Counted from the first letter of the stretch, positions 8,816-17,467 are shown. The stretch is 45,546 bases of DNA from Campylobacterota bacterium (GCA_003252535.1 QKDN01000075.1:1-45546); one strand, 5' to 3'. The notes: generated from the letters alone by a model not told the origin. Numbers and translations are program-made.

Positions 8816-9048
8816 ACACCGTCTACGAGAGAGTCGATATCGACTTCTTCCACAGGTTTGGGAAGCGGCGGCACAGCTCTTTTCTTTCTTGGAGGCGGTG
8901 CAGCGATGTCAAGCATTTTGGGCTCTTCCTTGGTCGTATTGACCTCCTCTACTGCAACAGGTTCAGGCTCAGGCTGACCGAAAAGGCCGAATGTAGTACA
9001 ACCATTGAGCATCAACAGAGCTAGAGTTGAAAGGATTATCTTTTTCAT
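8806..9048 (-). CDS. Small proline-rich lipoprotein
   Basis: An 80-residue protein with a lipoprotein signal peptide and lipobox LNGC, so Cys17 should be lipidated. The mature part is about 64 residues, rich in Pro, Glu and Val, with a basic PPPRKKR patch in the middle and an acidic tail. It looks disordered and has no known domain. AGGAGA precedes the ATG. The size and composition recall small outer-membrane or periplasm-spanning tether lipoproteins, but that is only an analogy. It is divergent from the flavoprotein gene and transcribed alone. Confidence 0.75.
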   Translation of the reverse strand: MKKIILSTLALLMLNGCTTFGLFGQPEPEPVAVEEVNTTKEEPKMLDIAAPPPRKKRAVPPLPKPVEEVDIDSLVDGVVE

Positions 9049-9065
9049 TCTTTCTCCTAATTTTT

Positions 9066-9099
9066 AGGTAATGTTACCTTAATCTCTCTTAAATATTAT
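9066..9099. promoter_or_regulatory. Divergent promoter region with small palindrome
   Basis: Between the lipoprotein and flavoprotein genes is AGGTAA-2-TTACCT (9066-9079), a perfect 6-bp inverted repeat that could be an operator. TATTAT at 9094-9099 may be the -10 box for the plus-strand gene. It would place the start site only about 5 bases before the ATG at 9111, and no Shine-Dalgarno is present there. Confidence 0.4.
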
Positions 9100-9110
9100 A
9101 GGCTGCCTTC

Positions 9111-10259
9111 ATGAATAAAGATATAGACATTGCGATAATCGGAGCTGGAGCAAGCGGACTGATGACCGCTGCCAATCTTGGTAAATGCGATTACATGGTT
9201 TTCGACGGTAATCCGAAGATCGGAGCAAAGATCCTTATTTCTGGCGGTGGCAAATGCAATGTGACCAATGAGAATATGGACAGCAGCTATTTCCTGGGGG
9301 AGAGTAGCTTCGTCGATGCTATCCTGCGACGTTTTGATCAAAACGATCTTCTCCAATGGATTGGCCGTTACGGCGTGATCCCTTCGATCCGGACACGCGG
9401 GCAGTATTTCTGCAATACAAGTGCCAGAGAGATCGTGAGCATATTCAGCCGTGCTATCCCTTCACAAAAAATACTTACTTCCTGTAAAATTTCAGAGATC
9501 AAAAAAGTTGATGACCGTTTTGTCATCAAGTGTCACAACAAAATTTTCCGTGCATCCAGAGTTGTCCTTGCCACAGGAGGGATGAGCTATCCGCAGATCG
9601 GTTCCGATGGAAGTGGTCTGGAGTTCGCCCGGATGTTTGGACACACGATAGTCAAAACTGCTCCTGCACTTGTAGGGCTGACACTGCAAAAGGAACAGTT
9701 CTTCCTCAAGGAGCTCAGCGGCATCAGCATAGATGTGGAGATCAGGGTAGGGGAGCAGCTTTGTGACGGTGCTCTGCTCTTCGCACACAGGGGGATCAGC
9801 GGCCCTGTGATCCTCGATGTCTCCCTGTACTGGCAGAAGGGATCTATCTTTATAGATTTTCTGCCCGGTTTCGACCTTGCGTCAGTCCGGGATTCAAAAA
9901 AGCTTGTAAGCTCGGCTTTGCCGCTGCCAAAACGCCTTCTGAAGGCATTTCTTGCACACCTGGGTATCGAAGACAAGGCTGTCAACAAATGTACCATAGA
10001 TGAGTGGGAGAAACTCGTCTTTTTGAAGAACTATACTCTCTCACCTGCCGGGAACTTCGGATACCAAAAAGCCGAAGCGATGAGAGGTGGCGTCTCTACC
10101 GATGAGATTGATCCCAAAACCATGATGAGCAAAAAGGTCGACGGCCTCTACATCATCGGAGAACTGGCAGATGTCACCGGAAGACTCGGCGGATACAATC
10201 TCCAATGGGCATTCAGCAGTGGCTATGTGTGCGCGTATTCACTCAAAAAGGCAAAATGA
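9111..10259 (+). CDS. FAD-dependent oxidoreductase, HI0933/YhiN family
   Basis: A 382-residue flavoprotein of the family often labelled BaiN or YhiN; the true substrate of most members is unknown. The FAD-binding GAGASGLM motif lies at about 10-17, followed by the family's GGGKCNVTN motif near 45-53. The middle has GGMSYPQIGSDGSG, and the C-terminus has GGVSTDEIDP and ELADVTGRLGGYNLQWA, which complete the FAD site. There is no signal peptide, so it is cytosolic. The promoter appears to sit directly against the ATG with no ribosome site, which suggests near-leaderless translation. It is monocistronic. Confidence 0.9.
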   Translation: MNKDIDIAIIGAGASGLMTAANLGKCDYMVFDGNPKIGAKILISGGGKCNVTNENMDSSYFLGESSFVDAILRRFDQNDLLQWIGRYGVIPSIRTRGQYFCNTSAREIVSIFSRAIPSQKILTSCKISEIKKVDDRFVIKCHNKIFRASRVVLATGGMSYPQIGSDGSGLEFARMFGHTIVKTAPALVGLTLQKEQFFLKELSGISIDVEIRVGEQLCDGALLFAHRGISGPVILDVSLYWQKGSIFIDFLPGFDLASVRDSKKLVSSALPLPKRLLKAFLAHLGIEDKAVNKCTIDEWEKLVFLKNYTLSPAGNFGYQKAEAMRGGVSTDEIDPKTMMSKKVDGLYIIGELADVTGRLGGYNLQWAFSSGYVCAYSLKKAK

Positions 10260-10281
10260 CTCTCTTATGAGACCGGAAAAT

Positions 10282-10335
10282 TTGGCAATTTGAAAAAAAA
10301 TCTGATATACTGAATTCAGCGAGAGTTGAAAGGAG
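10282..10335 (+). promoter_or_regulatory. Promoter and RBS of Kelch lipoprotein gene
   Basis: TTGGCA at 10282-10287 and TATACT at 10306-10311 are spaced by 18 bp. AAAGGAG at 10329-10335 precedes the ATG at 10344 and decides that start over an in-frame ATG at 10326. Confidence 0.6.
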
Positions 10336-10343
10336 TATATACT

Positions 10344-12023
10344 ATGAAAAACTTAAGCAAATATCTTTTTATTTTTTTATCGGTGACGGCGCTTTTCTTT
10401 GTAAGCGGATGTGGTGGCGGCGGGGGTGGTACCGCTGATACTACTACAGATGGTACGACCACGGATACGACCGGAGGCAATACCACTACTGAACAGAGCG
10501 ATATGCTCAAACTCTCATTGAAAGGGGGTGATTTCTGGGAATACACTTGGACATACCATACTTCGAGCTATTCGCAGGATGGCAGTACCAGTTCGAGCAA
10601 TAAATACGGCAAGTTCAAACTGACACTGGGGACTCCCTACAGCTCGAACGGTCTTGAGGTATTTCCCCTTGTCAGAAGCGGAGAGTTCCCTGAATCACCG
10701 GTACTTCGCTGGACCCATCTCGCGATAGCTTCGGACGGATCCCTCCTTGGATCAAAGGACGGCAGTACGTTCAGTACGATCTATGAAGCGACGAAGAGTA
10801 GCTGGGAGGGCGGCGGTTTCTTCATCAGCTTCCCTGATGATGCGACGGTAAATGCCACGGCAGCAACATTCGAGGGGACCTACAACACTCTTGACGCAAT
10901 AAAGATCGGTTTTGCCGATTCTCAGGGTGGATGCGAGTATATCCTCGGTGAGACAATCTGTACAGGTGACAGTACATCTTCGGTCACCCTAAACGAGTAT
11001 CTCAAGGAAGGGGTTGGCGTACTTGGATATCAGGAAAACTCTACATATACTTTCAGCGGTGGCAACTACTATACATCCTATACGAAAAAAATCTATATTG
11101 AGCTGATAGACACATCATTGAGTCCAACGGACGGCTCGACATTCAACAAGCCGAAATGGGAAGAACTGACACCTATGCCAACCCCGAGAACCGATTTTGC
11201 GACTGCAGTTCTCAATGGCGAAATCTATGTGATCGGCGGTTATAGCAGTGAGCTTGCTGCTCAGGTCGATACGGTGGAAGTATATAACCCTGCGACAAAA
11301 GAGTGGAGAACCGAAGCAAATATGCCTGCTGCCAGAATGGTACGGAACAAGGCCAGGGTCATCGGCGATAAGATATATGTTTATGACTACAATTCAGCAA
11401 GCAATGATGCAGACTATATTTATGACACGGCGACCAAGACATGGAGTACCACTCTTTATACTGACAGTTCTTTTAGCATTATGATGACACCGTGGGATAG
11501 CAACGTGATCGCCTTACCATTCTATACGACGACACAGACAAATATCCCTGTCTATATACAGGACAGTGCCAGACAATGGTCTCTTTATAATGAGTCGATT
11601 ACCAATTACAACAAATGGAGCGGATTTGAAATGGCTGTCATAGATGATACGCTTTATCTGGTCGGTGGCTATTACCTGTCGAATTCTACATGGAACGAGT
11701 GGAGTACCTACACGAAAGCAATGAGCTATTCATTATTGAACGGTACATCGTATGAACTGACCTATACAGGTGAAACAGGGGAGATGAAAGATCCCAGAAG
11801 AGGTAGTCATATCGCTATCAATTACCAGAACAAACTCTTTGTTCTGGGTGGTTTGGATAAGAGCAAGATTCCACTGAGCAGTGTTGAGGTATATGATCCT
11901 GCAACCAACCAGTGGGAGGAAGGGGAAGCAATGTATACACCGGTCACTTCCGGAGGTGCAGCGGTGATCGATGGTAAACTTTATGTTGTCGGCAAAGATT
12001 CTCTTCAGGTATATAACCCATAA
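10344..12023 (+). CDS. Kelch-repeat beta-propeller lipoprotein
   Basis: A 559-residue lipoprotein with lipobox FVSGC (Cys23), followed by a Gly run and a Thr-rich linker that should hold it off the membrane. An N-terminal domain of about 200 residues (60-265) is not recognised. From about residue 275 there are Kelch-type repeats, each with a GG pair or equivalent (VIGGYS, LVGGYY, VLGGLD), a following Tyr, and a Trp about 6 residues after a VEVYNPAT-like strand. They probably form part of a beta-propeller for protein or glycan binding. ATG 10344 is chosen over 10326 because it has the RBS and starts the signal peptide. It is monocistronic with a strong hairpin downstream. No catalytic residues are evident. 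Confidence 0.85.
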   Translation: MKNLSKYLFIFLSVTALFFVSGCGGGGGGTADTTTDGTTTDTTGGNTTTEQSDMLKLSLKGGDFWEYTWTYHTSSYSQDGSTSSSNKYGKFKLTLGTPYSSNGLEVFPLVRSGEFPESPVLRWTHLAIASDGSLLGSKDGSTFSTIYEATKSSWEGGGFFISFPDDATVNATAATFEGTYNTLDAIKIGFADSQGGCEYILGETICTGDSTSSVTLNEYLKEGVGVLGYQENSTYTFSGGNYYTSYTKKIYIELIDTSLSPTDGSTFNKPKWEELTPMPTPRTDFATAVLNGEIYVIGGYSSELAAQVDTVEVYNPATKEWRTEANMPAARMVRNKARVIGDKIYVYDYNSASNDADYIYDTATKTWSTTLYTDSSFSIMMTPWDSNVIALPFYTTTQTNIPVYIQDSARQWSLYNESITNYNKWSGFEMAVIDDTLYLVGGYYLSNSTWNEWSTYTKAMSYSLLNGTSYELTYTGETGEMKDPRRGSHIAINYQNKLFVLGGLDKSKIPLSSVEVYDPATNQWEEGEAMYTPVTSGGAAVIDGKLYVVGKDSLQVYNP

Positions 12024-12025
12024 CT

Positions 12026-12053
12026 TTCGGGTACTGCCAATGCAGTACCCGGA
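12026..12053 (+). terminator. Strong hairpin after Kelch lipoprotein gene
   Basis: A perfect 10-bp stem, CGGGTACTGC / GCAGTACCCG, with the tetraloop CAAT lies just past the stop codon and can extend by two weaker pairs. No T run follows, so it may be a transcript-stabilising stem rather than a classical intrinsic terminator. Confidence 0.7.
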
Positions 12054-12117
12054 GTACAAACTTCAATAATCCATCATCAAACCCCAAAACAACATGAGAA
12101 CGTCGATTCTACCGATA

Positions 12118-12147
12118 TTGAAATATTCAGCATTCTATTGGTATGAT
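12118..12147 (+). promoter_or_regulatory. Promoter of the L,D-transpeptidase-like gene
   Basis: TTGAAA (12118-12123) and TATGAT (12142-12147) with an 18-bp spacer. The start site should be near 12154. AAGGAG follows before the ATG at 12175. Confidence 0.6.
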
Positions 12148-12174
12148 TCAAGGTATTAAGACAAGGAGATGTAA

Positions 12175-13014
12175 ATGAGATATGTATGGATCGCTTTTGC
12201 GATTTTTATTACAGCTGTCATTTTGGACCTGACACTACAGATCAGGGAAGAGGTGAAAAAGCATGAAAAAGTAGAAGTGACCAAGAGCGAAACAAATGAG
12301 CAGACAGCTCCTCCTGCTGAAACTGCCCCGCCTGCAACGGTCAAAAATACGCAGTCGCTTGAAGATATATCTCCGAAGATCAACACTGATGCAGCTTTGG
12401 GAGCATGTGATATGAACTTGAGTATAGACGAGTGTATAGAACAGATGGGTGCAAAACCGGGTGACAATATCTTTATCAGGATATTCAAGCTGACTGCGGA
12501 GCTCGAAGTGTGGATCAAAGTCGATGATTATTATCAGCTTCTCAAGATATATCCGATATGCAAACAATCGGGAACACTGGGGCCAAAAATGAAAGAGGGT
12601 GACAGACAGGGGCCGGAAGGCTTCTACAGTGTCACCAGACAAGATATGAACCCCAACAGCAAATACCATCTCTCGTTCAATCTCGGTTTTCCAAACGCCT
12701 ATGACCAGATACAGGGATACACTGGCTCTGCGCTTATGGTACACGGCGGATGTGTCTCTATCGGCTGTTTTGCGATGACCGACAGCAAGATAGACGAGAT
12801 ATACGGGCTTGTAGACGCGGCATTTGACGGCGGACAGCAGGAGATACCGGTCCATATCTTCCCGTTCCGTATGAACGACGAGATGATGCTCAAATACAGT
12901 GATAACGAATGGTACAATTTCTGGGGCAATCTCAAAGAGGGATATGACTATTTCGAAGAGAGCAGGATGCCTCCGACGGTAGCAGTGATCAACAGACGCT
13001 ATGTGTTCAAATAG
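12175..13014 (+). CDS. YafK-like L,D-transpeptidase family protein
   Basis: A 279-residue protein with an N-terminal membrane anchor or uncleaved signal (about 4-23), a Pro/Thr/Glu-rich linker, and a YkuD-type catalytic domain (about 95-230). The active-site motif is H190-G-G-C193 followed by C198, in HGGCVSIGCFAMTD. This form is typical of the E. coli YafK/DpaA branch, which cleaves peptidoglycan-protein links rather than making cross-links. YafK-like proteins in Campylobacterota are also known to shape peptidoglycan. Substrates here could be peptidoglycan peptides or a tethered lipoprotein. It has its own promoter. Confidence 0.87.
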   Translation: MRYVWIAFAIFITAVILDLTLQIREEVKKHEKVEVTKSETNEQTAPPAETAPPATVKNTQSLEDISPKINTDAALGACDMNLSIDECIEQMGAKPGDNIFIRIFKLTAELEVWIKVDDYYQLLKIYPICKQSGTLGPKMKEGDRQGPEGFYSVTRQDMNPNSKYHLSFNLGFPNAYDQIQGYTGSALMVHGGCVSIGCFAMTDSKIDEIYGLVDAAFDGGQQEIPVHIFPFRMNDEMMLKYSDNEWYNFWGNLKEGYDYFEESRMPPTVAVINRRYVFK

Positions 13015-13026
13015 TAATAAAACTTT

Positions 13027-13034
13027 GATATAAT
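13027..13034 (+). promoter_or_regulatory. Extended -10 promoter of the DUF945 gene
   Basis: TGATATAAT forms an extended -10 (TATAAT at 13029-13034) in the 47-bp gap after the transpeptidase gene. No -35 box is clear. AAAGGAG precedes the ATG at 13062. Confidence 0.55.
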
Positions 13035-13061
13035 AGACCAAACCATGACAAAGGAGAAACA

Positions 13062-14273
13062 ATGGTAAGAAGTATATTTGTAGCCAGTGCTTTATCGGTA
13101 TCGGCGATGGCATTGGGTGATGCCGGAGCAGTCAACACTGATGTAAAAAGTGAGATCAAGAAATTCCTTGATGAAGCAGCAAAAAGCGGTGAAACAGAAG
13201 GTGGCTGGATCGTCCAGGACAGAAAGAGTACTCCTGACAGCGAAAGTTTCATCCTCAAGTTCACCAAATACAAAGGTGACAGTAATGATACCGACGGCTA
13301 CAGCCAGGATGATGAAGACCTGATAGGACTTGCGATCCGTAACGATATCAAATACGATGGCGACAATATCCACGGAAACTCACTCCTCATTGCAGCCCCC
13401 GACTCTGTCAACAAAGAGAAACAGAAAAAAGAGGTTTTCGACAAACTCATCGAAAAGAAAAGTATAGAACTCATTACCGACTATAACACAAAAGATTATA
13501 CCTACAATGTTGCGTTCAAGGATATAGATGATCTTGTCGGCAAAGCAACATTGAAGGTCAAGAATGCGAAGATCAATGGCGTATACGATCCTAATGATGT
13601 GGTTAAACGTGCAGTAACGATCAGTGTGGACTCTGTCGATGCGACTCCTGTAGTCAAAGAACTTCTTGGAGAATATTTCAGGGTCAACAACTTCAAGATC
13701 GACGCAAGTACCAAAGCAAAAGACAAAATGATCGATCTTACGTATGCGATCACCCTTGATGGGCTTGATGCCAACGTAAGCAAAGAGACGATGGTAGCAA
13801 AAGGTTTCAATTTCTCTATTACTCTCGGTAATGTCGACAAAGCCAGTTATGAAGCGATTGAGAAGTTCGGCCAGGAGCATCCGAACCCAACGCCGGAAGA
13901 TCAGCAAAAGATTCTTGAACTCGCGACAAAACTGCTTACTTCCAAAGGACTTTTCGTAGAGATATCAAACCTTGGTATCGATTCACTGGTAGTCAAGGGT
14001 AAAGACATGGGCAATGCCAGGATCCATGCAAAAGCAAACCTTGAAGACAACCCGGAGGTACTCCAGATGATCGCGATCAGCCCAATGATGGCTATCTCTG
14101 CACTCGAAGTAGATGCAAAGATCGAACTATCCAAAGAGATGCTTGCCGCCCTCATGCAGGACCCAAGAGCTGCTATGCTCGGTATGCTTCCTCCCAAGGA
14201 AGAGAACGGCAAGGTCGTCTACGTGGTCAAGTTTGCCAAAGGCAAACTCAGTGTAAACGGTCAGAACTTCTAA
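13062..14273 (+). CDS. DUF945 (YdgA-like) exported protein
   Basis: A 403-residue protein with a signal peptide (about 1-19) and no other membrane segment, so it should be periplasmic. Alternating beta-strand segments (KATLKVKNAKINGVYD, TLGNVDKASYEAIEKF) and the ending GKVVYVVKFAKGKLSVNGQ fit the DUF945/YdgA family, whose biochemical role is not established. Some members affect cell envelope or motility. A helical stretch with SKEMLAALMQDPRAAMLG near 365-382 is characteristic of the family's C-terminus. It is followed after one base by the DUF4177 gene, so the three genes from here to 14708 are probably one transcript. Confidence 0.8.
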   Translation: MVRSIFVASALSVSAMALGDAGAVNTDVKSEIKKFLDEAAKSGETEGGWIVQDRKSTPDSESFILKFTKYKGDSNDTDGYSQDDEDLIGLAIRNDIKYDGDNIHGNSLLIAAPDSVNKEKQKKEVFDKLIEKKSIELITDYNTKDYTYNVAFKDIDDLVGKATLKVKNAKINGVYDPNDVVKRAVTISVDSVDATPVVKELLGEYFRVNNFKIDASTKAKDKMIDLTYAITLDGLDANVSKETMVAKGFNFSITLGNVDKASYEAIEKFGQEHPNPTPEDQQKILELATKLLTSKGLFVEISNLGIDSLVVKGKDMGNARIHAKANLEDNPEVLQMIAISPMMAISALEVDAKIELSKEMLAALMQDPRAAMLGMLPPKEENGKVVYVVKFAKGKLSVNGQNF

Positions 14274-14274
14274 G

Positions 14275-14490
14275 ATGTATGAATACAAGGCTGTGATCTA
14301 TCAGGAAGGGATGCTCGGTTCCCTCCTGCTGGGTCAGTCGAAGATCGATCCGGTCAGGTTCTCCGAGTTCTTGAACAAGAATGCAAGCGAGGGTTGGGAG
14401 GTCGTGACAATGGAGAAGGATATCAGGAGAATGCTCCTGTTTTTCAGCAGAGAAGCCTATGTAGTGATACTCAAAAGGGCAAAAAGATGA
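14275..14490 (+). CDS. DUF4177 small protein
   Basis: A 71-residue protein of the DUF4177 family, recognised by the pattern YEYKAV at the start, then LN(K)xASEGWEVV near 38-46 and a hydrophobic ending. The GW-E motif is conserved in the family; no reaction is known. It has no signal peptide; a short hydrophobic stretch around 54-58 is too weak for a confident membrane segment. It lies 1 base after the DUF945 stop, and its own stop overlaps the next gene by ATGA (14487-14490). Confidence 0.75.
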   Translation: MYEYKAVIYQEGMLGSLLLGQSKIDPVRFSEFLNKNASEGWEVVTMEKDIRRMLLFFSREAYVVILKRAKR

Positions 14491-14708
14491 ATGCTATGAA
14501 AGTAGCCAGTATTATCGTCGCTTTGGTACTGGTGGTCTATACCATACTGCTTCTCTCGCAGCTGTGGGGTGACATGCTCTCCGGAGTCGTTTTTATCAAG
14601 ATCACGATCACCGCTGCCGTGATCGTGGTCGTTACACTCGGTCTGGCGATGCTCTACAGAGAGTATATCGAAGAGAAAAGGATGAAGGACGACGGATATT
14701 TGGATTAA
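14487..14708 (+). CDS. Small two-TM membrane protein
   Basis: A 73-residue protein with two hydrophobic helices (about 4-24 and 35-56) and a charged cytoplasmic tail (REYIEEKRMKDDGYLD). The start at 14487 is chosen because its ATGA overlaps the upstream stop; the longer frame from 14394 would run inside the DUF4177 gene. I do not recognise the family. Co-translation with DUF4177 suggests the two small proteins act together, possibly at the membrane. Confidence 0.65.
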   Translation: MNAMKVASIIVALVLVVYTILLLSQLWGDMLSGVVFIKITITAAVIVVVTLGLAMLYREYIEEKRMKDDGYLD

Positions 14709-14717
14709 GTGGCGTTA

Positions 14718-14726
14718 TGGTAAAAT
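14718..14726 (+). promoter_or_regulatory. Promoter of the hydrolase-murF-pgsA run
   Basis: TGGTAAAAT forms an extended -10 (TAAAAT at 14721-14726). A weak -35 such as TTTGGA at 14699-14704 lies 16 bp upstream, inside the preceding gene. The start site should be near 14733, 24 bases before the ATG at 14757. Confidence 0.5.
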
Positions 14727-14756
14727 CTGGGCTATTTTGATCAGAGAACGGAAATA

Positions 14757-15488
14757 ATGGCATCTAAAGACATCCAATACAACAATCACAACTTCACCAT
14801 CTCCTACGAGATAATCAATCCAGTAAAAGAACCTGCATTACTGATCCTTCATGGCTGGGGAAGCAACAAAGAGATCATGAAACAGGCATTTGGCAACGTA
14901 CTGCCAGAGTACAAACATATCTATGTCGATATGCCCGGTTTTGGGAGAAGCAGCAACGATGTCGTACTGACGACACACGAGTACGGAGAGATCATCAGGC
15001 TCTTCAGTGCCCAGATCAATGCCGATGTGAGGATCGCTATGGGACATTCTTTCGGTGGCAAGGTCGCCACACTTCAAAATGCGCCGTGCCTGGTTCTTCT
15101 ATCCTCTTCCGGTATTTTGGTACCGAAACAGTTCAAAGTCAGACTAAAAATAGCACTTTTTAAATTTCTGAAACCATTGAAACTTGATCGTATTCATCAG
15201 TTATTTATTTCGGATGATGCCAAGGGAATGAGTAGAGAGATGTATGAGACATTCAAGAATGTAGTGAATGAGTGTTTCGAAAAAGAATTCCTTGCCTACC
15301 AGGGGAAGGCACTTCTTTTCTGGGGGAAAAACGATACGGCAACACCGTTGTGGAGTGCCAGGAAGATCGCGGCATTGATCGTAGGGAGCAGGCTTTTTCC
15401 CCTGAGTGGAGACCACTATTTCTTTCTCAATCATGCCGGACTTATCGCAGAAAAAATTAACGAGCTTTGCAAGGAGAAAACCCTATGA
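14757..15488 (+). CDS. Alpha/beta hydrolase next to murF
   Basis: A 243-residue cytosolic hydrolase. The oxyanion motif HGWG is at 32-35, the nucleophile Ser98 lies in GHSFGG, Asp193 in WGKNDTATP is the likely acid, and His220 in SGDHYFF the base. The triad is therefore complete. The substrate is unknown. In Helicobacter and Campylobacter a related hydrolase gene also sits beside murF (recalled from those genomes), which supports a role near cell-wall precursors and a lineage assignment. The stop overlaps the murF start by ATGA. Confidence 0.88.
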   Translation: MASKDIQYNNHNFTISYEIINPVKEPALLILHGWGSNKEIMKQAFGNVLPEYKHIYVDMPGFGRSSNDVVLTTHEYGEIIRLFSAQINADVRIAMGHSFGGKVATLQNAPCLVLLSSSGILVPKQFKVRLKIALFKFLKPLKLDRIHQLFISDDAKGMSREMYETFKNVVNECFEKEFLAYQGKALLFWGKNDTATPLWSARKIAALIVGSRLFPLSGDHYFFLNHAGLIAEKINELCKEKTL

Positions 15489-16900
15489 TGCTACTCAACA
15501 TGGCAGCCTATCTGCTTTTTATCGGGGTGATCGGATACTATTTTATCACCAATCTCCAGTGGTACAACTATATGCTTTCCCGTGTGATCTTCCACCATAC
15601 GAAGGTCTGGTGGCATTTCGTCTATTTCCTCGTTCCTTTTGTACTTTTTGAGTTCATCTCGGTTACGACCGACGGTACGTATGGGTTTATCGTAGTTGCA
15701 CTCTATCTGCCGCTATTCTTCTGGTGGTACCGCTCACTTGACAAAAAGCTCGTGTTTACCGGCAGAGTCAAGAGATTTTATGCTGTACTGTTTCTCTTTG
15801 CACTTTTCGGTGCACTTGCACTGAAATATTTTTCGGTGTTCATCCCGCTGATGATCGCCTATGGCGTATCGCTTTTCATAGAGAAGATACTCTTCGAGGG
15901 ATACAAACGAAAGGCAAAAGTGAGGCTCTACTCCATAGAGGGGCTAACGGTCGTAGGGATCACCGCCAGCTACGGCAAGACAAGTATCAAAAACTATGTA
16001 GAACACATACTCAAAGAGAGCTTCAGGACATACGCTACGCCGCGTTCGGTCAATACCCTCGGCGGTATCATCAAAGATATCAACGAAGATCTCCCCGCCG
16101 ATACGGAGGTCTATGTGGTCGAGATGGGTGCGCGGAACGAGGGTGACATCGCTGAGATAGCGACCTTCGTCAATCCGCAGTATGCGATCGTAGGGCGCAT
16201 CGGGCCGGCACATATCGAGTATTTCGGTACCCTTGAGAATATCCGCAATACCAAGATGGAGATCATCAGATCGAACCGGCTCAAAGAGGCATGGGTGCAT
16301 GAGAGTGCGACGATCAGGGGAACGGAAACGATCCACGAGTTCGGCAAAGAGATAGAAGATATCAGTGCTACCCTCGAAGGAACCGCATTCACGCTTGACG
16401 GTATGCGATACAATGTACCGGTGCTCGGCAGCTTCAATGCCATGAATATAGCCGCGGCGATCAAAGTGGCCAGGGCTCTTGGGATAGAAGAAGAGAAGAT
16501 CAAACAAGCCCTCTCTACACTCAAGAGCGTACCCCACAGACTCCAGCGTATCGATGCCGGGGGCAAAGTGATACTCGATGACAGCTTCAATGGCAATATC
16601 GACGGTATGCTGGCCTCATTCGAGCTTGCAGAGAGCTACCCTGGGCGCAAAGTGGTCATCACCCCGGGTCTGGTCGAGGTGGATGAAAGGCTCAACATTC
16701 TGGTAGCCAAAAAAGCCAACGAGGTGTTCGACATGGTCGTCGTTACGGGTGATCTCAATTACCCTATATTCAAAGAGTATATTGACGCAAGCAAACTGCA
16801 ACGCCTTGCGGACAAATCGGGTATGGTCGATATGCTTGCCGGGCAGACGAGGGCAGGGGACCTGATCCTTTTTGCCAATGATGCGCCAAGCTTCATATAA
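15485..16900 (+). CDS. murF: MurF with N-terminal membrane region
   Basis: MurF adds D-Ala-D-Ala to the UDP-MurNAc-tripeptide, the last cytosolic step of the stem peptide. The 471-residue protein begins with four or five hydrophobic segments (about 1-145), which most bacterial MurF proteins lack but Campylobacterota ones have. The Mur ligase ATP loop GITASYGKTS is at about 159-168, followed by VVEMGARNEGDIAE and GPAHIEYFGTLENI, typical of MurF. The ending AGQTRAGDLILFANDAPSF is also MurF-like. ATG 15485 is preferred because AAGGAG (15471-15476) precedes it and it overlaps the hydrolase stop by ATGA; an in-frame ATG at 15467 lacks this. ddl is not in this window. Confidence 0.9.
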   Translation: MMLLNMAAYLLFIGVIGYYFITNLQWYNYMLSRVIFHHTKVWWHFVYFLVPFVLFEFISVTTDGTYGFIVVALYLPLFFWWYRSLDKKLVFTGRVKRFYAVLFLFALFGALALKYFSVFIPLMIAYGVSLFIEKILFEGYKRKAKVRLYSIEGLTVVGITASYGKTSIKNYVEHILKESFRTYATPRSVNTLGGIIKDINEDLPADTEVYVVEMGARNEGDIAEIATFVNPQYAIVGRIGPAHIEYFGTLENIRNTKMEIIRSNRLKEAWVHESATIRGTETIHEFGKEIEDISATLEGTAFTLDGMRYNVPVLGSFNAMNIAAAIKVARALGIEEEKIKQALSTLKSVPHRLQRIDAGGKVILDDSFNGNIDGMLASFELAESYPGRKVVITPGLVEVDERLNILVAKKANEVFDMVVVTGDLNYPIFKEYIDASKLQRLADKSGMVDMLAGQTRAGDLILFANDAPSFI

Positions 16901-16909
16901 AGAACAACT

Positions 16910-17467
16910 ATGACAAAAGCCAAAGTACTCAATATCCCCAATATCCTCGCTTTCATCCGTCTGCTGATCGCTCCGCTGTTCTTCTTTTTGCTGGTCAACC
17001 GCGAGAATGCTCTTTTTGCCGGAGTGCACTACAGCTGGCTTGACTATACTGCGGCATTTTTGTTCGTTCTTGCAAGTGTTACCGATTTTTTTGATGGGTA
17101 TATCGCAAGGACCTTCGACCAGATCACCACACTGGGCAAAATACTTGATCCTCTTGCGGACAAGATGCTGACTCTCGCCGGATTTCTCGGCCTGATGATG
17201 CTTGAGCGTGCCGATGCCTGGGCGATATACCTGATCCTCACACGTGAGCTCTTCGTGACCGGTCTGAGGGTCTCGGCTGTGAGCGAAAACATCGATATCG
17301 CAGCTTCATGGATGGGAAAGGTCAAGACGGTCGTCCAGATGATCGCGATCGGTTTCCTGCTGATGGAATGGCCTGGAGGTGAAACGATACTTTGGATCGC
17401 TGTTGCCCTGACCCTTTACTCGGGGTATGAGTACACGAGGGACTTTTTCAAAAAAGTAGGGCTTTAG
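16910..17467 (+). CDS. pgsA: Phosphatidylglycerophosphate synthase
   Basis: PgsA transfers glycerol-3-phosphate onto CDP-diacylglycerol, the committed step to phosphatidylglycerol and cardiolipin. The 185-residue integral membrane protein carries the full CDP-alcohol phosphotransferase signature DG-x2-AR-x8-G-x3-D-x3-D at about 61-83. The remaining length is mostly hydrophobic segments, as expected. It begins 9 bp after murF and shares that transcript. The RELFVTGLR segment is characteristic of PgsA within the superfamily. Confidence 0.95.
   Translation: MTKAKVLNIPNILAFIRLLIAPLFFFLLVNRENALFAGVHYSWLDYTAAFLFVLASVTDFFDGYIARTFDQITTLGKILDPLADKMLTLAGFLGLMMLERADAWAIYLILTRELFVTGLRVSAVSENIDIAASWMGKVKTVVQMIAIGFLLMEWPGGETILWIAVALTLYSGYEYTRDFFKKVGL

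Noticed and set aside
10326-10343. In-frame ATG upstream of the Kelch lipoprotein
   Set aside because: The AAAGGAG site lies after it and the signal peptide starts at 10344.
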